This document shows, piece by piece, positions 18,454-26,836 of a stretch of 64,000 nucleotides of DNA (position 1 is its first letter; every line of letters begins with the position of its first letter). Both the position numbers and the translations under genes were made by a program. The stretch is taken from the NCBI RefSeq assembly GCF_010730575.1, contig NZ_AP022614.1:3472001-3536000 (forward strand), read 5' to 3'. The stretch comes from Mycobacterium parmense. Its GTDB lineage: Bacteria > Actinomycetota > Actinomycetes > Mycobacteriales > Mycobacteriaceae. Under the pieces are notes generated by a model. It saw only the letters and a program-made list of their open reading frames with translations. It was not told the origin of the DNA and ran no database searches.

Positions 18454-19046
18454 TCGTGCGCCACCCGCTGCACCACCGGCTGCAGGTCCTCGGCCAGCAG
18501 TTCGCGCAGGAAGACCGCGGCCACGCGGTGCTGACGGTCCAGGACCAGCGTGGACGGGATGACGGTGGTGGGGTACTTGCCGCCGAACGCGATCAAGGTG
18601 CGCATCGCCGGGTCGTAGATCGACGGGAAGGTGACGTGGCGGTCGTCGACGAAATCAACCGCGGCCTGCCGATTGTTGTCGCGCACATCGATGCCCAGGA
18701 AGGAGACGCCGGCGTCACGGGTGGCGTCGTACACGCGCTGCAGCTGGGTTACCTCGGCGCGGCACGGCCCGCACCACTGCCCCCAGATGTTGATGACGAC
18801 GACTCGGCCGTTGAAGATCGGGTCGTCCAGCGACAGGGTGTGCGCCGGGTCGGCAAGGTCCGGGCCGGACAGCGGTCCGGGGCGGCCGCGACTGGCGGGC
18901 GGGTTGTAGTAGATGTCGGTCTTGCCGCCGGGCGAGACGAATTCGAAGGTGCCGCCCTGGGCCACCGCGTCGTGGCCGGCGGAACAGCCGACCAGGCCGG
19001 GAAGGGCCGCCAGCACCATCCCGGCCATCACCAGTCGCCGCGACAC
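18450..19046 (-). CDS. TlpA/ResA-like thioredoxin lipoprotein (Rv0526-like)
   Basis: A 198-residue exported thioredoxin. The N-terminal signal ends in a lipobox LVGC, so it should be a lipoprotein. The redox site is WGQWCGPCRAEV. Downstream, the YPTTVIPSTLVLD segment contains the usual cis-proline. It probably takes electrons from CcdA and reduces the CXXCH sites of apocytochromes. GTG at 19046 starts 2 bases after the upstream stop. Confidence 0.9.
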   Translation of the reverse strand: MSRRLVMAGMVLAALPGLVGCSAGHDAVAQGGTFEFVSPGGKTDIYYNPPASRGRPGPLSGPDLADPAHTLSLDDPIFNGRVVVINIWGQWCGPCRAEVTQLQRVYDATRDAGVSFLGIDVRDNNRQAAVDFVDDRHVTFPSIYDPAMRTLIAFGGKYPTTVIPSTLVLDRQHRVAAVFLRELLAEDLQPVVQRVAHE

Positions 19047-19048
19047 GA

Positions 19049-19657
19049 TCAAGGCGCCGCCGGCTCGCGGTACTCGACGTCGACCAGGCGGTCGTCCTCG
19101 TACACCAGAGTCGTGACGGAGCACAGCCCGCACTCGCGGCGGCGCGGGTCGTGCCAAAGCCGCTTGCCGGTCAGGTGCAGCCGCAGCGTCCACACCGGCA
19201 GTTGGTGGCTGACGCACACCACCTCCTGGCCGGCGGCGCGGGCGCGCGCCTTGTCCACCGCGCTGGTCATGCGGGCCGCGATCTCTTTGTAGGGCTCGCC
19301 CCACGAGGGGGTGAAGGGGTCGCGCAGCCGCCACCAGAAACGCGGGTCGCGCCACGCGCCGTCGCCCGGGCCGACGCGGCGGCCCTCGAAGAAGTTCGCC
19401 GACTCGATCAGGTCGGGATCGGTGTCGACGGGCAGACCATGCTTGGCGGCGATGGGCCCGGCCGTCTCCTGCGCCCGCTGCAACGGGGAGGCGATCACCG
19501 CGGCGATGTCGCGTCCGGCCAGGGCCTCGGCGACCACGTCCGCCTGAGACCTGCCCTTCTCGGAGAGGTGAAATCCGGGCAGCCGGCCGTAGAGGACACC
19601 GCCGGGGTTGTACACCTCGCCGTGGCGGATCACGTGGACGCGGGTCTGTTCGGCCAT
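19049..19657 (-). CDS. Histidine phosphatase-superfamily protein (Rv0525-like)
   Basis: A 202-residue phosphoglycerate-mutase-like protein. The catalytic motif RHGEVYNPGGVLYGR is at the N-terminus, and the second His is in VVCVSHQLPVW. The N-terminal motif has E-V in place of the G-E of GpmA, so it is a phosphatase rather than a mutase. ATG at 19657 shares one base with the hemL stop. It lies between hemL and the cytochrome c maturation genes; a direct role there is unproven. Confidence 0.85.
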   Translation of the reverse strand: MAEQTRVHVIRHGEVYNPGGVLYGRLPGFHLSEKGRSQADVVAEALAGRDIAAVIASPLQRAQETAGPIAAKHGLPVDTDPDLIESANFFEGRRVGPGDGAWRDPRFWWRLRDPFTPSWGEPYKEIAARMTSAVDKARARAAGQEVVCVSHQLPVWTLRLHLTGKRLWHDPRRRECGLCSVTTLVYEDDRLVDVEYREPAAP

Positions 19658-20991
19658 CACGCGCGGACCTCCTGGGCTGAGGCGGCGGCGCGCGCGGCCC
19701 CCGGCAGGCCCTCGGCGATCCGCTCGAACGCGGTATCGTCGAGCGCCGCCGAGACGAACCACGCCTCGAACGCGCTGCACGGCGGGTAGACGCCCGCCTC
19801 CAGCAGGGCGTGGAAGAACGCGGGGAAGCGCCAGGTCTGGCTCGCCCGCGCCGACGCAAAGTCGGTCACCGGGGAGTCGGTGAAGAACACGCTGAGCATG
19901 TTGCCGGCCCGCGGAATCTGATGTGGCACACCGGCATCCGTGAGCGCATCGGACAACAGCGCGGCCAGCCGGTCCGCGTTGGCGTCCAGGGTCGCATACA
20001 CCGCGTCGTCGGCGTTGCGCAGCGTCGCCAGACCGGCGGCCATCGCCACCGGGTTACCCGACAGGGTGCCGGCCTGGTAGACGGGCCCCAGCGGCGCCAG
20101 CCGCTCCATCACCTCGGCGCGGCCGCCGAACGCCGCCGCCGGCAGCCCGCCGCTCATCACCTTGCCGAAGGTGAACAGGTCGGCGCTCACGGGATCGATT
20201 CCGTACCAACCGCTTCGGCTGACCCGGAAGCCCGTCATCACCTCGTCGACGATCAGCAGGGCACCGTGCCGCGCGGTGATCTCACGCAGCGCCGCGTTGT
20301 ATCCGGCAGCAGGCGGTACGACCCCCATGTTGCCGGGGCTGGCCTCGGTGATCACCGCGGCGACCTGCTCGCCGAGCCGGTCGAACGTCTCGCGGACGGC
20401 CTCGATGTCGTTGTACGGCAGCACAATGGTGTCGGCGGCGGCGGCGCCGGTGACCCCCGGCGAGGATGGCAGGCCCAGCGTCGCCACCCCCGAACCGGCG
20501 TCGGCGAGCAGCGCATCGACGTGCCCGTGGTAGCAGCCGGAGAACTTGACGATCTTCGGCCGGCCGGTGAACCCACGGGCCAGCCGGACCGCGCTCATGG
20601 TGGCCTCGGTGCCGGAGTTGACCAGCCGTATCCGCTCGACGGGCGCGACCCGGCCGATGATCTCGCGGGCCAACTGGCTCTCCGCCGGCGTCGGCGCCCC
20701 GAACGACAGGCCGTTGGATGCCGCGGCGGCGACGGCGTCGACGACGGCCGGGTGCGCGTGGCCCAGGATCATCGGGCCCCAGGAGCACACGAGGTCGACG
20801 TAGCGGTTGCCGTCGGCGTCGGTGAGCTGGTAGCCGCGCGCCTCGGTGATGAAGCGCGGCGTCCCGCCGACCGCCGTGAACGCCCTGACCGGGGAGTTCA
20901 CTCCGCCCGGGATGACCGTGCACGCGTCGTCGAACAGGCGGGCCGACTCCGTGGTGGCCACCGCGGCGGTCGCCTGGTCACTGCTTCCCAT
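19657..20991 (-). CDS. hemL: Glutamate-1-semialdehyde 2,1-aminomutase
   Basis: A 444-residue PLP enzyme that converts glutamate-1-semialdehyde to 5-aminolevulinate. The PLP lysine is in [17 protein letters not shown]. Other family marks are [27 protein letters not shown] and [11 protein letters not shown]. Start MGSSDQAT chosen over an upstream extension. It heads the coupled run leading to ccdA-resB-ccsA and supplies the precursor for the hemA-hemB haem operon near 29-35 kb. Confidence 0.97.
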   Translation of the reverse strand: MGSSDQATAAVATTESARLFDDACTVIPGGVNSPVRAFTAVGGTPRFITEARGYQLTDADGNRYVDLVCSWGPMILGHAHPAVVDAVAAAASNGLSFGAPTPAESQLAREIIGRVAPVERIRLVNSGTEATMSAVRLARGFTGRPKIVKFSGCYHGHVDALLADAGSGVATLGLPSSPGVTGAAAADTIVLPYNDIEAVRETFDRLGEQVAAVITEASPGNMGVVPPAAGYNAALREITARHGALLIVDEVMTGFRVSRSGWYGIDPVSADLFTFGKVMSGGLPAAAFGGRAEVMERLAPLGPVYQAGTLSGNPVAMAAGLATLRNADDAVYATLDANADRLAALLSDALTDAGVPHQIPRAGNMLSVFFTDSPVTDFASARASQTWRFPAFFHALLEAGVYPPCSAFEAWFVSAALDDTAFERIAEGLPGAARAAASAQEVRA

Positions 20992-21170
20992 GAGAACCAG
21001 TGTCCCAGTCCCCGCGGCGTCTTCAACTACAGGGTGTAGCAGGAACGGCGGCGCCTCGGCTGCGCCGCGCAGGGCGACCCGCCGCGGCAGGGGCATCGAC
21101 GGACGACAGGTGTCGCCCAGGTCGGCGCAGTGGGTTGAATCCGGCGGGTGCCTGCGAGTTGGATGGAGAC

Positions 21171-21566
21171 ATGGAACTTCCCCAGCGGCTCGCGCGGTTC
21201 AACCGTCACGTCACGAACCCCATTCAGCGGATGTGGGCCGGTTGGGCCCCCTCGTTCGGCATCGTTGAGCATGTCGGGCGTCGTTCGGGCAAGCAGTACC
21301 GGACACCCGTCAGCGTCTTCAACGCCGAGGTGGACGGCAAACCGGGGGTGGCGATTCTGCTGACCTACGGCCCGGACCGCGACTGGCTCAAGAACCTCGT
21401 CTCCGCCGGCGGCGGGAAGATGCGCCGTCACGGCAAGACGTTCGGCATCACCGATCCGAAGGTCGTCAGCCGGGACGAGGCGGCGCCGCACGTGTCGCCG
21501 AGGGCCCGCGCCGTGTTCGCCAGGCTGCCGTTCGAGCAGGCAGTGCTGCTGACCAAGACGGGATAG
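21171..21566 (+). CDS. F420-type deazaflavin-dependent nitroreductase-family protein (Rv0523c-like)
   Basis: A 131-residue split-beta-barrel protein of the DDN/FDOR-B group. Typical features are the basic [15 protein letters not shown] region, [17 protein letters not shown] and the C-terminal [12 protein letters not shown]. Relatives bind F420 and reduce quinones or nitro compounds; the natural substrate here is unknown. ATG follows a TTGGATGGAG site. The gene is divergent from hemL. Confidence 0.85.
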   Translation: MELPQRLARFNRHVTNPIQRMWAGWAPSFGIVEHVGRRSGKQYRTPVSVFNAEVDGKPGVAILLTYGPDRDWLKNLVSAGGGKMRRHGKTFGITDPKVVSRDEAAPHVSPRARAVFARLPFEQAVLLTKTG

Positions 21567-21572
21567 GCGTCC

Positions 21573-21639
21573 GGGCGTTGGGCGTCTTGGGCGTCTTGGG
21601 CGTCTTGGGCGACTTGGGCGTCTTGGGCGTCTTGGGCGA
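21573..21639 (+). repeat. 9-bp tandem repeat (CTTGGGCGT)
   Basis: About seven copies of a 9-base unit CTTGGGCGT with small variants (one GACTTGGGC). It begins just after the Rv0523c-like stop codon and runs into the longer direct repeat. Confidence 0.9.
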
Positions 21640-21707
21640 CGACACGCCGACAAACCCCGCCCCAGACGCACACTGAAAACCCTGAACGCACACCCGAACA
21701 CGCGAAA
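21633..21707 (+). repeat. 75-bp direct repeat, copy A
   Basis: A 75-base block starting TGGGCGACGACACGCCGAC. It recurs perfectly 214 bases downstream (21847-21921). A degenerate CCACCACCACCGCC-rich continuation follows both copies. No plausible protein is encoded. Confidence 0.92.
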
Positions 21708-21750
21708 CGGCCGGGCCGCCACGCCACCACCACCGCCGCGCCCCCTCACG

Positions 21751-21850
21751 CGACGAGTGTGCGCCGTGGGCGTCGAGTGTGCGCCCAGGGCGTCGAGTGT
21801 GCGCCCAGGGCGTCGAGTGTGCATCCAGGGCGTCGAGCGTGCGCCCTGGG
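21751..21850 (+). repeat. 20-bp tandem repeat (CGTCGAGTGTGCGCCCAGGG)
   Basis: Five adjacent copies of a 20-base unit at 21751, 21771, 21791, 21811 and 21831. The two middle copies are identical and the others differ by one to four bases. A sixth variant copy lies at 21978-21997. Confidence 0.92.
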
Positions 21851-21921
21851 CGACGACACGCCGACAAACCCCGCCCCAGACGCACACTGAAAACCCTGAA
21901 CGCACACCCGAACACGCGAAA
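21847..21921 (+). repeat. 75-bp direct repeat, copy B
   Basis: Identical to 21633-21707. It is followed by two CCACGCCACCACCACCG-type units and the isolated sixth copy of the 20-base repeat. The whole 21567-22081 spacer is therefore built from nested repeats and holds no gene that I can support. Confidence 0.92.
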
Positions 21922-22081
21922 AGGGCCGCCACGCCACCACCACCGCCACGCCACCACCACCGGCGCTCCGCCTCACGCGTCGAGCGTGCGTCTAGGGCGT
22001 CGACACCCCGACACACCCCGACACACCCCCCCGACGCACAGCACGCTCAATGCCCAGCGTTCACATTCAAGGCACCGGCGC

Positions 22082-23379
22082 TCAGCCGGCGGGGGTGCTC
22101 TCACGGCCCACGTCTCGCCGGCCGCGGGCCCGCGCCGCGAAGTACAGCCCCACCGCCACCACCCAGGACAACAAGCTCAGCCAGAGCTGACTGCGTGCCG
22201 AGCGGTCGAATGCCATCTGCACCAGAACCGCGGTGATGCCACCCAGCGTCAGCACCGACAGGACCGGGAAGAACCACATCTTGACCCGTAGCTTCTCCGC
22301 AGGGGTGCGGCGCCGCAGGATGATCTGCGACAGCGCGATCAGCCAGTAGACGAAAAGGATGATGGCGCCCGAGGAGTTGAGCAGGAAGAGGAACACCGTG
22401 TTCGGCGCCACCCGCGCCATGATGACGACAGACCGAACACGAGCACTGGCGACATGGGGACGCGCGTGTAGAGGCCCGAGTTCAGGCAGGACAGCACCGC
22501 GGTGAGCACCACCGCGTTCATCACCTGGTCCGCGCCCGACAGGCCCATGTGCTTGAGGGCGGCGACGTACGGCGAGGCCCCGAGTTCGACCGAGTTCCAC
22601 GGCAGGATCACCACGAGCAGTAACACCGAACCGACGAAGAACACCCCGATGCGCGCGACGACCGACCTCGTCGCCCTCTGCACCGCCTGCTGAGGATCAC
22701 GGCTTTCGGCGGCGGCGACGGTGACGATCTCGGCGCCGACCATCGAGAAGATCACCACAACGATGGCGGCGAAGACGGCGCCGACGCCCTTCGGGAAGAA
22801 ACCGCCGTGCGACGTGAGGTTCGCGAAACCAGCGTGGTGGCCTGGCAGAAAACCGGCGACGTAAGCGGCACCCACGCCGAGAAAAATGACGATGGTCGCG
22901 ACTTTGATTCCGGCGAACCAGAATTCGAATTCGCCGAACGAGGACACCGAGAACAGATTGGTGGCGGTCATGAGCAACATCAGGCATAGCGACATCAGCC
23001 ACAGCGGCGCGTGGAACCAGTAGTTGAGGACCTTGCCTCCGGCGACCGCCTCGAACCCGACCACGATCACCCAGAAGTACCAATACAGCCAGGCGACCGA
23101 AAACCCGGCCCAGCCGCCCAGGGCCTGCGCCGCGTAGTCGGCGAACGACCCGGTCGACGGATTCGCGGCCGCCATCTCCCCGAGCATCCGCATCACCAGG
23201 ACGATCAGCAGCCCGCACAGCGTGTAAGTCAGGAAGGCGGCGGGGCCCGTGTCCCGGATCACCACGCCGGAGCCGACGAACAGCCCGGCGCCGATCACGC
23301 CGCCCAGGGCGATCATGCTGAGCTGTCGTTGCGACAGCCCTTGGCGCAGTTCCGAAGTGCCACCCACGTCCCCAACCAC
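22082..23379 (-). pseudogene. gabP: GabP-type amino acid permease, disrupted by deletion and frameshift
   Basis: An APC-family permease (GABA permease type, Rv0522-like). The intact N-terminal part starts near GTG 23379 and shows LSMIALGGVIGAGLFVGSG and about nine helices. After SCLNSGLYT (about 22465) roughly 25 residues usual in this family (ASRMLF and following) are missing. The reading frame then shifts near 22430-22436, where GTGTTCGG must be followed by TCTGTC to continue as SVVIMARVAPNTVFLFLLN. The C-terminal helices survive in the second frame to 22082. The frameshift alone could be a sequencing error; the deletion could not easily be. Confidence 0.8.
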
Positions 23380-23452
23380 AGCACATCGGCGTGCACGGCA
23401 CCACCTGGCCCGCGAGTGGCGCGGCTCTACAGGTGCAGGTCGTGCTCGCGGA

Positions 23453-24598
23453 TCAGTGGGCCGAGGCGACGGCGAACGGCGTCGCCGGCGCGGGATGGGT
23501 CCGGCGGTGGGGGTGCTTGAACAGTCCCATCCGTTCCAGCAACGGCAGCACACCCTCGCCGAACCAGTAGGCCTCTTCCAAGTGCGGGTAGCCGGACAGG
23601 ATGAACTGGGTGATGCCCAGTTGGGCGTATTCGGCCAGCCTTTCGGCGACCTCGGCGTGCGACCCGACCAGCGCAGTGCCTGCCCCGCCGCGCACCAGGC
23701 CGACGCCGGCCCACAGGTTGGGGCCCACCAGCAGCCGGCTGCTGTCGCCGCCGTGCAGGTCCAGCATGCGACGCTGGCCTTCCGACTCGCTGCGCGCCAG
23801 GCTGGCCTGCACCCGGGCGACGTCCGCGGGGTCGACGGCCGCCAGCAACCGGTCGGCCTCGGCCCACGCCTGCGCGGAGGTGTCGCGGCTGATCACGTGA
23901 ATCCGTAAGCCGTACTGCAGGATTCGGCTGGCGTCGACGGCCAGCCCGCGGATCCAGTCCAGCTTCTGCGCCACCGCCTTCACCGGCTCACCCCAGGTGA
24001 GGTAGACGTCGGAGTACTTGGCCGCGACGGGTCCGGCGGCCCCCGACGACCCGCCGAAGTACACCGCGGGGATCGGGTCGGGCGGGTTGTTCAGCTGGGC
24101 GTCCTCGACGTGTATGTGGCTGCCGGAGAAGGAGACCGGCTCCTTGGCCGTCCACAGTTCGCGCACCACGTGCAGGAACTCGGCGGTGCGGGCATACCGC
24201 GCCTGCTTGTCCAGGAAGTCCCCATAGGCTCGTTGCTCGTGCGGCTCACCGCCGGTCACCACGTTGAGCAGCAACCGTCCCCCCGAATGACGCTGGAAGG
24301 TGCCGGCCATCTGCGCGGCCAGCGTGGGGCTCAGCAGCCCCGGCCGGAAGGCGACCAGGAATTTCAGGCGTTCGGTGCCCTCGATCAGCATCGCCGTCGT
24401 CAACCAGGCGTCCTCGCACCACAATCCGGTGGGCGTGAGTACGGCCTCGAACCCGTTGTCCTCGGCGGCCGCACATACCTGGTGCAGGTAGCGCAGCGTC
24501 GCGGGCCGGTCACCGGACATCTGCGTGCCGTGCCCGCCGGCGACCAGGTTCCGCGAATCGCCGTAGGTCGGCAGGAACCAGTGAAACGACAGACTCAT
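23453..24598 (-). CDS. ssuD: FMNH2-dependent alkanesulfonate monooxygenase SsuD
   Basis: A 381-residue bacterial luciferase-like enzyme, the same length as E. coli SsuD. It shows FHWFLPTYGDSR, TPTGLWCEDAWLTTAML, LLNVVTGGEP, YFGGSSGAAGP and PNLWAGVGLVRGGAGTALVG, all close to SsuD. It splits C1-C10 sulfonates into an aldehyde and sulfite for sulfur supply. There is no ssuABC transporter or ssuE reductase beside it, and I do not recall an M. tuberculosis counterpart in this position, so it looks like a lineage-specific gene. An AAAGGATT site precedes ATG 24598. Confidence 0.92.
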   Translation of the reverse strand: MSLSFHWFLPTYGDSRNLVAGGHGTQMSGDRPATLRYLHQVCAAAEDNGFEAVLTPTGLWCEDAWLTTAMLIEGTERLKFLVAFRPGLLSPTLAAQMAGTFQRHSGGRLLLNVVTGGEPHEQRAYGDFLDKQARYARTAEFLHVVRELWTAKEPVSFSGSHIHVEDAQLNNPPDPIPAVYFGGSSGAAGPVAAKYSDVYLTWGEPVKAVAQKLDWIRGLAVDASRILQYGLRIHVISRDTSAQAWAEADRLLAAVDPADVARVQASLARSESEGQRRMLDLHGGDSSRLLVGPNLWAGVGLVRGGAGTALVGSHAEVAERLAEYAQLGITQFILSGYPHLEEAYWFGEGVLPLLERMGLFKHPHRRTHPAPATPFAVASAH

Positions 24599-24866
24599 CC
24601 ACAATCCTTTCGGCACGAAAGCTCCATGGTGCGCAACGCCCGCCAGGCGCGCGAGGGTTGAAACCGGCGAGATTAGATTCCCTGGCCACGCCTCGGCGGG
24701 TGCCCGCGGCCGGTGTCGGACCGGTCGACGGCGCACCACCGAAAGGTCACGGGCCGGACTCCGCGCGGCGCTTAGATGAGGGAAACGTCACTGGTTCGTG
24801 ACCACCAGATCACAATGCCCCCGATACGGCGCGCCTCGGTGGATCCGGGCCGGTCAAGGCGGCATC

Positions 24867-25748
24867 ATGGCGCCTGTGCCTGACGTGAACCGCCGCGCGA
24901 TATTGCGCATTGGTGCCGGTGCCACGGCGGCGGCAACAGGCGCGTGGGCGTTGAGCGCGCTGCTCGATCCGCTCGAGCCGCAGGCGGCGCCGGCGCTGTC
25001 CCCCGCCCCATTCGAACCGTCGGCGGCGGGCAACGCCCTGCCGAACAGGTTGACCGGCTCGTTCGTGTCGGCCGCGCGCGGAGGCGTCACCACCAACTGG
25101 GTCATTGCCCTCCCGCCCGGCCAGAAGGCCGAGTCGGGCACGCTGCGCCCGGTGATCGCACTGCACGGCAAGGACGGCAACGCCAACATGATGCTCGAGT
25201 GCGGCGTGCAGGAAGGGCTGGCCCAACTGGTCAGGGAGGGCAGGCCGCCTTTCGCCGTCGTGGGCGTCGACGGCGGCAGCGACTGCTACTGGCACAAACG
25301 AGCCGACGGCACCGACTCCGGCGCGATGGTGCTCGACGAATTGCTGCCGATGTTGTCCACGATGGGTTTCGACACTTCCCGGGTGGGCTTCATGGGGTGG
25401 TCCATGGGCGGCTACGGCGCACTGCGCCTGGGCGCCAAGCTGGGGCCGTCACGGACCGCCGGGATCTGCGCGATCAGCCCGGCGCTGTTCACCTCCTTCG
25501 CCGGCAGCGATGCCTTGGCCTTCGACAGTTACGACGACTGGGTGCAGAACAGCGTGCTGGGGCTGCCGGCGCTCTCGGAGATACCGCTGCGGGTGGACTG
25601 CGGAACGTTCGACCGGTTCTGCTTCGCCACAAGGCAATTCGTCAGCCAACTGAAGACCCCGCCTGCGGGCAGCTTCTCCCTGGGCGGGCACGACATGGTC
25701 TATTGGCGCTCGCAGTTGCCCGGCGAGCTCGCCTGGTTGTCGTCGTAG
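24867..25748 (+). CDS. Exported esterase, alpha/beta hydrolase (Rv0519c-like)
   Basis: A 293-residue serine hydrolase. NRRAILRIGAGATAAATG at residues 8-25 has a twin-arginine pair before a hydrophobic stretch, so it is likely Tat-exported or anchored. The nucleophile elbow is GWSMGGYG (Ser 179), and the likely histidine is in GGHDMVYW near the C-terminus, as in esterase D and antigen-85-like folds. The oxyanion region is IALHGKDGNAN. Substrate unknown. The start choice rests on the RR motif; a GTG nine bases downstream is also possible. Confidence 0.82.
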   Translation: MAPVPDVNRRAILRIGAGATAAATGAWALSALLDPLEPQAAPALSPAPFEPSAAGNALPNRLTGSFVSAARGGVTTNWVIALPPGQKAESGTLRPVIALHGKDGNANMMLECGVQEGLAQLVREGRPPFAVVGVDGGSDCYWHKRADGTDSGAMVLDELLPMLSTMGFDTSRVGFMGWSMGGYGALRLGAKLGPSRTAGICAISPALFTSFAGSDALAFDSYDDWVQNSVLGLPALSEIPLRVDCGTFDRFCFATRQFVSQLKTPPAGSFSLGGHDMVYWRSQLPGELAWLSS

Positions 25749-25815
25749 GGGGGCCGCAATGAACTTCTCGTCATCATCGGACGTCAAATCGAGAAAGGTT
25801 CGGAGGTTCTAGGAC

Positions 25816-25932
25816 ATGAGTCCGCTGCTGCTGGTCTGCATTGCGCTCGCCGCGCCGGTCGCCGGGATGGGGCTGCTTAACTTGCAGACGCGCCTGGAGC
25901 GCTGGGACTACGAACGGCACGTGGACGACTGA
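25816..25932 (+). CDS. 38-residue membrane peptide
   Basis: A short open frame, MSPLLLVCIALAAPVAGMGL and onward, with a clean GGAGG ribosome site at 25802-25806. It has one membrane helix (residues 3-22) followed by LQTRLERWDYERHVDD, an amphipathic charged tail. Codon use fits the neighbours. It follows the esterase by 67 bases and may share its transcript. Function unknown. The strong SD and membrane topology argue for a real gene. Confidence 0.65.
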   Translation: MSPLLLVCIALAAPVAGMGLLNLQTRLERWDYERHVDD

Positions 25933-26029
25933 GACGTCGGCACGTCCCCGCCGCCCAACGGCCCCGCCTACTGTGGGCTAACGCGAGCACAAGGCACGGC
26001 AAACGCAGATTGCATGGATGCGAGAAGCC

Positions 26030-26725
26030 TCAGGTGGACAGCTGCGTTCCGATGAGCGGGGCGATCTTGTCCGCCATGTAGGCGTGCCCGGCGTCCGTCG
26101 GGTGCACGCCGTCGGGCCCGATCAGGTCGGGCCTGCCGACGAACCAGCCCTCGGCGATCGGGTCGACGAACGCCGCTCCCGCCGTGACCGCGGCGGCGGC
26201 CAGCACGTCGCGGATCTGCAGCACGTTGATGGGCACGTCGGCCGTCGGCCACGGCGGCCCGATCACCAGGAACCTCGCCGACGGCGCGATGCGCCGCGCC
26301 AGATCGTAAGTGGTGCGGACCTTTTGGGCGAGCAAACCCAAATCGACACCCTGATCGTTGCGGGAGCCGAAGAACACCACAAGCGCATCCGAGGGTTTGA
26401 CCGCCCGCGCGGTGAGATCCTCGAAGATGCTGCCGTGATCGCCCACCGCGCCGTACCCGGCCCTGCCCTCGGCGGCCACGTCCGGCGCGATCCGCTCGCC
26501 GCGCTGGTCGAGCGTCCGCCAGGCGCGAGCGGTCCACGATTCCAGCCCCAGCCCGCCCTCGTTGGTACCGGTGGTGTAGGAATCACCAACCACGGCAACA
26601 TGGTTCAGCCTGAAGTCCACGGTCAGAGCGTCGTGGGCGCCCGCCCGCGGCGGGTGCGCCGCGCCCGCGACGACCGCACCGACCAGCACCCCGAAACTCG
26701 CGACGAACGCGGCGGAACGACTCAC
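26030..26725 (-). CDS. Secreted SGNH/GDSL hydrolase (Rv0518-like)
   Basis: A 231-residue protein with an N-terminal signal peptide ending around AGAHA-type residues. The SGNH blocks are visible: block I VVGDSYTTG (Ser), block III FFGSRND (Asn) and block V DGVHPTDAGH (Asp, His). It is an esterase or acyl hydrolase of cell-envelope carbohydrates or lipids. It lies next to an acyltransferase-3 gene in the same direction, so the pair may add and remove acyl groups on the same glycan; that is inference. Confidence 0.88.
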   Translation of the reverse strand: MSRSAAFVASFGVLVGAVVAGAAHPPRAGAHDALTVDFRLNHVAVVGDSYTTGTNEGGLGLESWTARAWRTLDQRGERIAPDVAAEGRAGYGAVGDHGSIFEDLTARAVKPSDALVVFFGSRNDQGVDLGLLAQKVRTTYDLARRIAPSARFLVIGPPWPTADVPINVLQIRDVLAAAAVTAGAAFVDPIAEGWFVGRPDLIGPDGVHPTDAGHAYMADKIAPLIGTQLST

Positions 26726-26836
26726 TGCTACCTCCCCTCGAACGGCCCCTGAGGACGGCCCCGGACCACCTTGTCCCGCGCCCCAGCCCGAACTGGACGG
26801 AACCGTTCGCCACCCGACGAACCGTCCGAATCATTG

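Noticed and set aside
21751..21850. A CRISPR array
   Set aside because: The 20-base units are adjacent without unique spacers and no cas genes are present.
21027..22016. A long minus-strand open frame rich in Cys, Trp and Arg across the repeat spacer
   Set aside because: It runs through three frames' worth of tandem repeats and antisense to the Rv0523c-like gene, has no ribosome site or family features, and its residues simply mirror the repeats.
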